From the NCBI GenBank assembly GCA_945871545.1, contig CAMBWJ010000072.1:1-7726 (forward strand): DNA of 7,726 nucleotides. Direction: 5' to 3'. This document shows, piece after piece, positions 1-5,371 of the stretch. The DNA is from an uncultured Clostridia bacterium (GTDB taxonomy: Bacteria > Bacillota_A > Clostridia > Christensenellales > Aristaeellaceae). A program made the translations under genes and the position numbers. Every line of letters starts with the position of its first letter. Within the stretch, counting starts at the first letter, position 1. The notes under the pieces are model-generated. The model was not told where the DNA came from. It searched no databases and was given only the letters and a program-made list of their open reading frames with translations.

Positions 1-157
1 GGAGCAGCTGGACGAGCTGCGGCGTGTGCTTGAGAAGTACCTGAACGGCCTCATCGCCGCGAACGATGTGCTTGTGCACCCGGAGCTTCTGCCGGAGGCC
101 ACGCTGGACACGGTGGACGATGCTGCGCGGCGCTGCGGCTCCTCAGTCCTTCTCTGA
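1..157 (+). CDS. C-terminal end of an unrecognised protein (partial)
   Basis: The 5' part lies outside the window. Reading in frame from base 2 gives 51 residues ending in a TGA stop at 155-157. The piece begins EQLDELRRVLEKYLNG and ends CGSSVLL; it is charged and probably helical (leucine-spaced EQLDELRRVLEKYL), with no membrane segment and no motif I recognise. GC-rich codon use matches the other genes here, which supports real coding. Its last 15 bases overlap the 3' end of the convergent small membrane-protein gene. No intrinsic terminator follows the stop. The function cannot be assigned from this fragment. Confidence 0.6.
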   Translation, partial: EQLDELRRVLEKYLNGLIAANDVLVHPELLPEATLDTVDDAARRCGSSVLL

Positions 158-391
158 ATCATCCGCGTCCTTGTTGGCCTTCTTCTTGCGCTTGAAAGCG
201 GTGGAAGCGAACAGATCCGGTACCATCTGATCCGCCTTTTCGGGATCGTTGTAGTCCACCTTTTCGCCGCGCTTCGCGCCGATCATGCGGGTCAGCGTGA
301 GACAGACGTAGAGGATGAGCATCACCAGGCCGATGACGGCGATGTACTGAATGGTCGGAGGGAGATCCGACAGGAGCGCTTTCAGGTCCAT
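143..391 (-). CDS. Small single-pass membrane protein, function unknown
   Basis: This 82-residue protein starts at the ATG at 389-391, which has a perfect AGGAGG Shine-Dalgarno about 7 bases upstream. The same frame stays open further upstream (to 508), but that extension runs through the promoter and has no ribosome site, so the short form is preferred. Residues about 14-34 (IQYIAVIGLVMLILYVCLTL) form one hydrophobic helix. The rest is a polar tail: a basic patch (RMIGAKRGEK) right after the helix suggests by the positive-inside rule that the C-terminus is cytoplasmic, and the tail ends in a Lys-rich then acidic stretch (KRKKKANKDADDSEKD). No enzyme motif is visible. It is divergent from the fucU-like gene across a shared control region. 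I do not recognise a named family. Confidence 0.8.
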   Translation of the reverse strand: MDLKALLSDLPPTIQYIAVIGLVMLILYVCLTLTRMIGAKRGEKVDYNDPEKADQMVPDLFASTAFKRKKKANKDADDSEKD

Positions 392-442
392 ATTTGTCCT
401 CCTTGAAAGGTCGAAGGGGTATTGAAAAACCGATCTCCATCC

Positions 443-471
443 ATTATACCGAAAAAGTGAAAAAAATACAA
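443..471 (-). promoter_or_regulatory. Sigma-A-type promoter for the small membrane protein gene
   Basis: Read on the minus strand, TTGTAT (466-471) is followed by a 17-base spacer and a perfect TATAAT (443-448). Transcription would begin near 436, giving a leader of about 45 bases before the ATG at 391. Spacing and AT-rich context fit a housekeeping promoter. Confidence 0.75.
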
Positions 472-480
472 TAAATCCGC

Positions 481-502
481 CCCGGAAAGCGTGTTTTCCG
501 GG
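481..502. promoter_or_regulatory. Perfect inverted repeat between divergent promoters (candidate operator)
   Basis: CCCGGAAA (481-488) and TTTCCGGG (495-502) are exact 8-bp inverted arms around a 6-base centre. The repeat lies just upstream of the minus-strand promoter and touches the -35 region of the plus-strand promoter. No T-run follows closely on either strand, so a terminator is unlikely. A dimeric repressor or activator site is an inference from position and symmetry; the binding protein is unknown. Confidence 0.45.
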
Positions 503-531
503 AGACAAATGCGGTTCTTTTGTTGTATAAT
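502..531 (+). promoter_or_regulatory. Promoter for the fucU-like gene
   Basis: A perfect TATAAT (526-531) is preceded, after 18 bases, by GAGACA (502-507), which matches the last four bases of the TTGACA consensus. The predicted start near 538 gives a leader of about 80 bases. The weak -35 overlaps the edge of the inverted repeat at 481-502, so the promoter may depend on a regulator. Confidence 0.6.
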
Positions 532-585
532 GGAGTCAGAGCTGGAAAAAGGGCTATCCGTATCCGCTTACATGCAGACAATCAT

Positions 586-604
586 GCGGCGCATGCCGCT
601 TTTT
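586..604 (+). terminator. Terminator-like hairpin in the fucU leader (possible attenuator)
   Basis: GCGGC (586-590), loop GCAT, GCCGC (595-599) and then TTTTT (600-604) form a short GC-only stem followed by a T-run, immediately before the AGGAGG at 605-610. It lies between the likely transcription start and the start codon, so it could end transcription early. An upstream CATGC (571-575) could pair with GCATG (591-595) and break the stem. The stem is only 5 bp, so this is a tentative call. Confidence 0.35.
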
Positions 605-619
605 AGGAGGTAACAACCA

Positions 620-1063
620 ATGCTGAAAGGTATTCCGAAGATTCTGTCCCCCGAGCTGCTGAAGGTGCTGTGCGAGATGGGCCATGGCGACGAGATCACC
701 ATCGGCGACGGCAACTTCCCGGGCCACACCAACGCGAAGGTTGAGATCCGCATGGACGGCCACGGCGTTCCGGAGATCCTGGACGCCATCCTGCAGGTCA
801 TGCCGCTGGACGTCTACGTGGACACCCCGGTGATGCTGATGGAAAAGGTGCCCGGCGACACCGTCGAGACCCCCATCTGGGACACCTACAAGGAGATCGT
901 CGCCAAGTACGATCCCCGCGGCGAGAAGTGCTTCGGCAGCATCGAGCGCGGCGCGTTCTACGATCGCACCCGCGAGAAGTCCTGCGCGGTGATCATGTCC
1001 GGCGAATCCGCGCTGTACGCGAACATCATCCTGAAGAAGGGCGTCGTGGTTGACGCGAAGTGA
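620..1063 (+). CDS. fucU: RbsD/FucU-family sugar mutarotase (probably L-fucose mutarotase)
   Basis: Members of this family interconvert anomers of free sugars in the cytoplasm: FucU acts on L-fucose (EC 5.1.3.29) and RbsD on D-ribose. The 147-residue product is close to the usual length of about 140. It opens with the family pattern ISPELLKVLxEMGHGDEI (here PKILSPELLKVLCEMGHGDE), placing the conserved histidine at residue 22 and an aspartate at residue 30, as in FucU. The tail carries the FucU-like stretch ERGAFYDRTREK followed by SGESALYANIILKKGV. The match is closer to FucU than to RbsD, but substrate is inferred only from resemblance. The ATG at 620 has AGGAGG nine bases upstream. It appears monocistronic and ends at a strong terminator; no fucose permease, isomerase, kinase or aldolase is in view. 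Confidence 0.88.
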   Translation: MLKGIPKILSPELLKVLCEMGHGDEITIGDGNFPGHTNAKVEIRMDGHGVPEILDAILQVMPLDVYVDTPVMLMEKVPGDTVETPIWDTYKEIVAKYDPRGEKCFGSIERGAFYDRTREKSCAVIMSGESALYANIILKKGVVVDAK

Positions 1064-1075
1064 CGCCCCCCGGAT

Positions 1076-1115
1076 GCAAAAAACCTGCGAATCATCTGAT
1101 CCGCAGGTTTTTTGC
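1076..1115. terminator. Bidirectional intrinsic terminator
   Basis: GCAAAAAACCTGCG (1076-1089) and CGCAGGTTTTTTGC (1102-1115) are perfect 14-base inverted arms, and ATC/GAT inside the loop can add three more pairs. The stem contains A6 on one side and T6 on the other, so it supplies a U-run in either direction. It sits 12 bases after the fucU-like stop and one base before the stop of the convergent LysR gene, so it should end both transcripts. Confidence 0.92.
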
Positions 1116-1116
1116 G

Positions 1117-2016
1117 TCAGTTCGCATCCGCGCTGTTGGCGGCGAGGATGAAATCCCGGAATTCGCTCTGCACGGGGGAGAGATACTTCTTCTTGCTGAC
1201 GAAGTAGAGGTGGTGGGGCATGGTTCCCTCCAGCGGGAAGGCGAGCAGCTTGCCCTCGGCGATGAACTCGCCCACGGCGACCTCGGAGAGCACGGAGATG
1301 CCCACGCCCTCGCTCACCAGCTGCTTGATCGTCTCGGTGTCGTCGATGGCGGCGGCCACGTCCAGCTTCACGTCCGGAACGTTCTGCTTGATCCAGCGCA
1401 GGAACTCCTGCTGCAGCGTGGAGGTGCTGCTGCGGGTGATCACGCGCTCGCTGCCGAACAGCTCCTTGGGGAAGGGCTGGCCCTGCAGCGCGCGGAAGCG
1501 CTCCGCGTTGGGCGTGATGACCACCAGGCTGGAGGAGTTGTAGTGCTTTACGGCGTAGTCCGAATCCATGATCTTCATGTTGCAGAAGGCGAACTGGAAG
1601 CCGCCGGAGCGCAGCTTGTTGGGAATCTCCGAATTGTAGCACACGGTGATGTTGAAGTTGACCTCCGGGTGCGCGCGCTCGAACTCCACGATGCGCTTGG
1701 CCAGGTAGTAGCGGCTGGTGTAGGGCGTGGCGACGATGTTGATGGCGTTCTCGTTCTGATCCGCGCGGGTCAGCGCAAACAGGCTGTCGCGGTTCAGCTT
1801 CAGCATTTGCCGGGCGTAGGTGTAGTAGGTCTGACCGTCGGCGCTCAGCTCCATGCTGCGCGTGGTGCGGTTCAGCAGCCGCGTGCCCAGCTCGGCCTCC
1901 AGGTTGCGGACGTGAATGGTCACCATGGACTGGGAGATTTGCAGGCGCTCTGCGGCGTTGGAGAAGCTGCCCTCGTCGACCACGGCCACAAACGATTCCA
2001 GTTGCTTAAAATCCAT
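1117..2016 (-). CDS. LysR-type transcriptional regulator
   Basis: At 299 residues this is the standard length for a LysR-type regulator: a DNA-binding protein that changes promoter activity when a small molecule binds its C-terminal domain. Residues 1-60 form the winged helix-turn-helix, starting MDFKQLESFVAVVDEGSFSN and continuing AAERLQISQSMVTIHVRNLE then LGTRLLNRTTR, all typical. A linker helix follows (to about residue 90), then the effector domain, which begins INIVATPYTSRYYLAKRI and includes VSEGVGISVLSEVAV, a common LysR pattern. The ligand cannot be predicted. The ATG at 2014-2016 is preceded, nine bases away, by a G-rich ribosome site (GGGGG, 2026-2030). Its 3' end faces the fucU-like gene and its promoter is divergent from the zinc-ribbon operon; either could be a target, with the divergent operon the more usual arrangement. 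Confidence 0.93.
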   Translation of the reverse strand: MDFKQLESFVAVVDEGSFSNAAERLQISQSMVTIHVRNLEAELGTRLLNRTTRSMELSADGQTYYTYARQMLKLNRDSLFALTRADQNENAINIVATPYTSRYYLAKRIVEFERAHPEVNFNITVCYNSEIPNKLRSGGFQFAFCNMKIMDSDYAVKHYNSSSLVVITPNAERFRALQGQPFPKELFGSERVITRSSTSTLQQEFLRWIKQNVPDVKLDVAAAIDDTETIKQLVSEGVGISVLSEVAVGEFIAEGKLLAFPLEGTMPHHLYFVSKKKYLSPVQSEFRDFILAANSADAN

Positions 2017-2038
2017 AGCTGCATTCCCCCGAAATTAT

Positions 2039-2053
2039 ATTGAAGAACACAAT
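2039..2053. promoter_or_regulatory. Candidate LysR box (ATTG-N7-CAAT)
   Basis: ATTG (2039-2042) and CAAT (2050-2053) form a 15-bp interrupted dyad that fits the T-N11-A pattern of LysR-type binding sites. It covers the predicted transcription start of the LysR gene (about 2049), a position suited to autorepression. Short AT-rich dyads occur by chance, so this is tentative. Confidence 0.35.
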
Positions 2054-2055
2054 CA

Positions 2056-2084
2056 ATTATACACAAAATATTACAGTTTGTCAA
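2056..2084 (-). promoter_or_regulatory. Perfect-consensus promoter for the LysR gene
   Basis: On the minus strand TTGACA (2079-2084), a 17-base spacer and TATAAT (2056-2061) match the sigma-A consensus at all twelve positions. The start is predicted near 2049, about 33 bases before the ATG. Such strength is unusual for a regulator gene and suggests that it is held down by a repressor, possibly its own product. Confidence 0.88.
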
Positions 2085-2142
2085 TTAAATTGCGGCGCAG
2101 AATCTGTGTGGGCGACTTGTGAGGTTCATGTATGGATTTGCG

Positions 2143-2171
2143 TTGACCGAAGGAACAAATTGTGTTAGAAT
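2143..2171 (+). promoter_or_regulatory. Extended -10 promoter for the zinc-ribbon operon
   Basis: TTGACC (2143-2148), a 17-base spacer and TAGAAT (2166-2171) each match consensus at five of six bases, and TGT (2163-2165) directly before the -10 supplies the extended -10 element. Transcription should begin near 2178, leaving about 25 bases of leader. It is divergent from the LysR promoter, with about 58 bases between the two -35 boxes. Confidence 0.8.
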
Positions 2172-2189
2172 CAAAAAAAGAAGTAAACT

Positions 2190-2196
2190 GGGGGGG
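2190..2196 (+). promoter_or_regulatory. G-run ribosome binding site that sets the start at 2203
   Basis: Seven G residues lie six bases before the ATG at 2203 and can pair with the CCUCC of 16S rRNA, though less specifically than AGGAGG. The same reading frame is open upstream to an ATG at 2119, but that codon lies upstream of the promoter and lacks such a site, so 2203 is the better start. The divergent LysR gene also uses a G-rich site. Confidence 0.6.
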
Positions 2197-2202
2197 AATG
2201 GT

Positions 2203-3810
2203 ATGAAGCGACGTATGCTGCGGGGGATCGCATGGCTTCTGTGCGCCCTGATCGCTGTTCTGCCAGTTATGGCGACGGCTCAGGAGGTTCAGGCTTCGTG
2301 GATCTGCGAAAATTGCAAGTACGAGAATCTGTACATGGGCAGATTCTGCGAGGAGTGCGGCGCTGCACGGCCGACGGGTGAATGGACCTGCGCGGTGTGC
2401 GGAAGGGTCAACGACCGCAATTTCTGCGAGGACTGCGGCGCGGGCCGGGATGCAGTCGGCGCGATGCCCACGCTTGCACCGACCTCCACACCCGCATCGG
2501 CGCCTGTGATGAAGAGCGACGTGCCCAGGGAATCCGACGACAGCCTGCACCTGAAGGTTTTCGGAACGTCCATGGAGCGGCGCAACATTCGCAGCATCGT
2601 TCTGCTCTCCAGCCTGGAGGATGCGCCGGAAGGCGCGATCGACGTCTCCAGGGCGGGCGACCGCAGCGTTCTGCTGTGGTTCGTGAGCGACGGAGGCGAC
2701 ATGTCCGACATGTTCCTGGGCGCAAACGGAAAAATCGCTGCGCCGGAAGACTGCGGAGGACTGTTCTCCTATTACATAAACTGTGAGGAGATCCATCTGA
2801 ACGACTGTCTGGATACCTCGGCGACCACGAGCATGGGCGAAATGTTCAGCTGCTGCTGGGATTTGAAGGTGCTGGACGGCATCTCCTTCGATACCTCCCG
2901 GGTTGCGGACATGAACTTCATGTTCTCCCATTTATCGGAGCTGGAGGAGCTGGATCTGTCCAGCTTCGATACCTCGGCGACGCTGGATTTCGGAGGTATG
3001 TTCACCGGCTGCAAAAGTCTGAGGAAGCTGGACATCAGCTCCTTTGAGCTGCGGAGCGACGCATACGCCTTCATCATGTTTGATGACTGCGATTCTCTGC
3101 CGGCCTCGGCCTATGCGCACATCGCGGATCATCTGAAAACGCCTGCGCCGACCCCGAAGCCGACCCTGAAGCCGACTGCGACGCCCTATGTGTACTATCC
3201 CGAGCTCTCCCGGGGCAGCCAAGGCTCCGCGGTGCTTGAGCTGCAGGAGCAGCTGATCTGCTTGGGTTACCTCGCCGCAGGCGAAGCGGACGGCTCCTAT
3301 GGGCGCAGAACTGCCGAGGCGGTGCATCGCTTCAAGCAGAACAACGGCCTCTCAGATTATGGCAGCCACTATGCGACGGAGTGCGTGGCCACAAGCGAGA
3401 TGCAGAACAGGCTGTACAGCGGTGCGGCCATGTTCAATGCGGAGCCGGATTTCCCCCTGACCTTTCCGTCCGGCAGCTACGCTGAGTGGTACAAGGAGAG
3501 CGGCAACAAGCTGAAGATCCATTTCCAGGTGACAAACATCTCCACCTGGCGAACCGTGACGGCGTTCAAGGTTCAGGCCTACGCCACGGATGTGTGGGGA
3601 TGCGAGATCTACGGGGACAGCGTGTATTATGAGACGACCAAGCGCAGCATCGCGCCCAGCGACTATGGCTGGTCTGCCTACCTGTATCTGCCGGATCGCG
3701 ATGAGATCGACAAGGTCTACGCCCGCATCAGCGAGGTGAAATTCAGCGATGGCACGGTGCTGACGAACACGGACTACGAATACAGCGAATGGACGATCAC
3801 GTACAATTGA
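2203..3810 (+). CDS. Exported zinc-ribbon, BspA-repeat, peptidoglycan-binding protein
   Basis: This 535-residue protein seems built to sit outside the cell on the wall. Residues 1-26 are a signal peptide (KRR, hydrophobic core, likely cut after ATA at 24-26). Two zinc ribbons follow, with Cys pairs at 35/38 and 49/52, then 63/66 and 75/78. A Thr/Pro/Ala linker (about 89-101) leads to a region ending in three exact 26-residue repeats at 204-229, 230-255 and 256-281, each starting DTS and containing an MF motif: the DUF285/BspA-type surface repeat. A second linker (PAPTPKPTLKPTATP, 314-328) precedes a peptidoglycan-binding type 1 domain (about 333-392: LSRGSQGSAVLELQEQL and DGSYGRRTAEAVHRFKQ). 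Residues about 420-535 look beta-rich and are unassigned. The frame is open from 2119, but the ATG at 2203 gives the signal peptide and follows a G7 ribosome site, downstream of the promoter. First gene of a two-gene operon. Ligand and role unknown. Confidence 0.88.
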   Translation: MKRRMLRGIAWLLCALIAVLPVMATAQEVQASWICENCKYENLYMGRFCEECGAARPTGEWTCAVCGRVNDRNFCEDCGAGRDAVGAMPTLAPTSTPASAPVMKSDVPRESDDSLHLKVFGTSMERRNIRSIVLLSSLEDAPEGAIDVSRAGDRSVLLWFVSDGGDMSDMFLGANGKIAAPEDCGGLFSYYINCEEIHLNDCLDTSATTSMGEMFSCCWDLKVLDGISFDTSRVADMNFMFSHLSELEELDLSSFDTSATLDFGGMFTGCKSLRKLDISSFELRSDAYAFIMFDDCDSLPASAYAHIADHLKTPAPTPKPTLKPTATPYVYYPELSRGSQGSAVLELQEQLICLGYLAAGEADGSYGRRTAEAVHRFKQNNGLSDYGSHYATECVATSEMQNRLYSGAAMFNAEPDFPLTFPSGSYAEWYKESGNKLKIHFQVTNISTWRTVTAFKVQAYATDVWGCEIYGDSVYYETTKRSIAPSDYGWSAYLYLPDRDEIDKVYARISEVKFSDGTVLTNTDYEYSEWTITYN

Positions 3811-3826
3811 GGAGAGGAGAAGGGCG

Positions 3827-4639
3827 ATGAAAAGGACACTCGCATTTGCGCTGAGTCTGGCGCTCGCAGTCATGGGCCTTTCATGCGCTGCGCTCGCGGA
3901 AGCGGAGTGGAGCTGCCCGGGCTGCGGCACGGAGCATCTCACGGGCAAGTTCTGTCCGGAGTGCGGAAGCGCCCGCCCTGCGGAGGACTGGATCTGCCCG
4001 AACTGCGGAAGGACAAACCAGAGGCAGTATTGCCCGGACTGCGGAACGAGCCGCGATGCGACGCAGCCGCAGGATTCATTGACGCAGGCTGACACGGCAC
4101 AGCGGGACGCGGCGGTGGAGGCGCCGGAGGATATGCAGGAGTCTGCCGTTGCCCTGCCAGAGATCGACGCTCTGATGGTTCCCGAACGGGTGATCGATCT
4201 GATGAATGCCTGCATTGCAATGGCCTGTGAACAGGTTGCGACGGATATGTCCCTGGATATGATGCAGCTCGTGGATGCGTGCGGGCTCTTTGAAACGGAG
4301 ATCACTCCGCAGTTCATCTCCTACGGCAACCGGGCGTGGGACATCGAGCTGTACTTCTATTACCCCGGAGAGGATGCGCCCGATCCCCAGATGGAGGCGG
4401 CGCACTGGTGCATGGAGGTGCGGGGGTCGGATGGGATCTCCGACGTGCTGCGCTCCATCGCATTCTCCGCCACGCTCGCCGCGCTGATGCAGGTGGATCC
4501 CGACATGGACGGCGAGGCTGCGGTTGAACTGCTGACGCGGAGGGAGCATGAAAGCCAGTATCATGGAAACGGCTATCTGCTCACCTATCTGGTTCTGGAG
4601 GACGGCGACGATACGCAGGTAATGGTACAGAGAACATAG
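3827..4639 (+). CDS. Exported double zinc-ribbon protein with unknown C-terminal domain
   Basis: This 270-residue protein begins with a signal peptide (residues 1-24, ending CAALA before EAEW, a good signal peptidase I site). Two zinc ribbons follow directly, with Cys pairs at 30/33 and 43/46, then 57/60 and 69/72. They closely resemble those of the preceding protein: in the second ribbon 13 of 23 aligned positions are identical. A polar, acidic linker (about 78-115) leads to a C-terminal region of about 155 residues with helical and aromatic strand-like segments (ISYGNRAWDIELYFYY; HGNGYLLTYLVLEDGDD) that I cannot assign. There is no wall-binding domain or transmembrane anchor. Cys20 is preceded by GLS, a poor lipobox, so a lipoprotein is unlikely. 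The ATG lies 16 bases after the previous stop, behind a purine-rich GGAGAGGAGAAGG, so the two genes are almost certainly one operon and the proteins may work together. Confidence 0.85.
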   Translation: MKRTLAFALSLALAVMGLSCAALAEAEWSCPGCGTEHLTGKFCPECGSARPAEDWICPNCGRTNQRQYCPDCGTSRDATQPQDSLTQADTAQRDAAVEAPEDMQESAVALPEIDALMVPERVIDLMNACIAMACEQVATDMSLDMMQLVDACGLFETEITPQFISYGNRAWDIELYFYYPGEDAPDPQMEAAHWCMEVRGSDGISDVLRSIAFSATLAALMQVDPDMDGEAAVELLTRREHESQYHGNGYLLTYLVLEDGDDTQVMVQRT

Positions 4640-4665
4640 GCGCGCTGGCCGTTTCAGCTGCGCGC
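4640..4665. repeat. Inverted repeat after the zinc-ribbon operon
   Basis: GCGCGC at 4640-4645 and again at 4660-4665 (a self-complementary hexamer) can form a 6-bp stem with a 14-base loop right after the stop of the second zinc-ribbon gene. No T-run follows, so it is not a normal intrinsic terminator. It could protect the 3' end or act with the next hairpin to stop plus-strand transcription. Confidence 0.35.
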
Positions 4666-4673
4666 AAGGCAGC

Positions 4674-4718
4674 AAAAAACCGGCGGGGCATGTGCGGGAA
4701 AGCACGACCTCGCCGGTT
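4674..4718 (-). terminator. Intrinsic terminator of the RACo-DUF3786 operon
   Basis: AACCGGCG (4678-4685) pairs with CGCCGGTT (4711-4718). Inside, GGG/CCT and GTGC (4692-4695)/GCAC (4702-4705) extend the stem with small bulges. On the minus strand the hairpin runs straight into T6 (complement of 4674-4679), 9 bases past the DUF3786 stop codon. In the plus direction only a broken T-rich stretch follows, so it may also act weakly on the zinc-ribbon operon. Confidence 0.85.
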
Positions 4719-4726
4719 CATTTGAT

Positions 4727-5365
4727 TTACATTCTGCGCGGGAGCTCCGTGATGACCAGATCGCCCGTCACCGGGCGATCCTCCGCAGAGAAGGCCTGGG
4801 GGAAGTTGTCGGAGAACAGGATCTGGGCGTTCGGCGGGAACTCCTCGTCGCCCTCCCAGACGATCAGCCGCACCTCGTAGCCGGGCAGCACCTCGATCTG
4901 GTAGGACGCGTCGCCGTACTTCGTCGGGATCGCGGGGATCTGCTCCGCTGCCCTGCGGAATGCGTCCAGGCGCGTGCCGAAGGTGAAGGCGGCGCGCTTG
5001 AGGCAGCGTCCGGTGAAGGGGGTGAGGTATACGTCGCCCCAGGGCATCTCCCGGTAGGTCAGGAAGGCACCGCTGCCCTTGGACGCGCAGCCCTCCAGCA
5101 GAAAGCGGATCAGGAAGATCTGCGCCGGGATGCTCTTCAGCGCCAGCGCGCCTTCGTGGTCGCACTCGATGTCAAACTCCGGCCAGTGGATGCGGTAGTC
5201 CTCGTAGAGCAGGCGCATCTGGAAACAGCCCGTTGCCGGATCGAAGGCCGCGCCGGTGCGGCTTGCAGCCTCCTCCGGGTCGAGCTTGGCGAACAGCTCC
5301 ACGTAGTGCTCGAAGGGCACCATTTCCTTGTTGTTCTCGATGACGCGCTTTTCGGTTTCAGCCAT
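4727..5365 (-). CDS. DUF3786 domain protein
   Basis: The 212-residue product matches, by my recognition, the DUF3786 family found in anaerobic bacteria, often beside corrinoid-activation or methyl-transfer genes. Visible hallmarks are the N-terminal LFAKLDPEEAASRTGAAFD, a central FLTYREMPWGDVY with TPFTGRCLKRAAFTFG, and near the end YQIEVLPGYEVRLIVWEGDE followed by EFPPNAQILFSDN. It has no signal peptide or membrane segment and should be cytoplasmic. No catalytic residues are established for the family. The ATG at 5363-5365 is chosen because GGAG lies nine bases upstream; a TTG at 5371 would be only three bases from it. It starts six bases after the RACo-like stop, so the two are probably co-transcribed and translationally coupled, and a strong terminator follows. 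A supporting role in corrinoid or metal-cofactor metabolism is inferred from context only. Confidence 0.85.
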   Translation of the reverse strand: MAETEKRVIENNKEMVPFEHYVELFAKLDPEEAASRTGAAFDPATGCFQMRLLYEDYRIHWPEFDIECDHEGALALKSIPAQIFLIRFLLEGCASKGSGAFLTYREMPWGDVYLTPFTGRCLKRAAFTFGTRLDAFRRAAEQIPAIPTKYGDASYQIEVLPGYEVRLIVWEGDEEFPPNAQILFSDNFPQAFSAEDRPVTGDLVITELPRRM

Positions 5366-5371
5366 GTGCAA

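Noticed and set aside
554..1642. 362-residue open frame on the minus strand from the LysR gene across the terminator into fucU
   Set aside because: It runs through a perfect bidirectional terminator and two clearly coding regions, and its Arg/Gln/Leu-rich composition is that of an out-of-frame reading.
1060..2043. 327-residue open frame on the plus strand opposite the LysR gene
   Set aside because: It is low-complexity and shows antisense-type composition. The LysR reading on the other strand is unambiguous.
3865..3886. Possible lipoprotein signal (GLSC) in the second zinc-ribbon protein
   Set aside because: The residue at -3 is Gly and at -2 is Leu, a poor lipobox. A standard ALA cleavage site follows four residues later.
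3352..4317. 321-residue open frame on the minus strand across both zinc-ribbon genes
   Set aside because: It spans the junction of two well-supported plus-strand genes, has no ribosome site of note, and its Ser/Ala/Gln-rich content is typical of a shadow frame.
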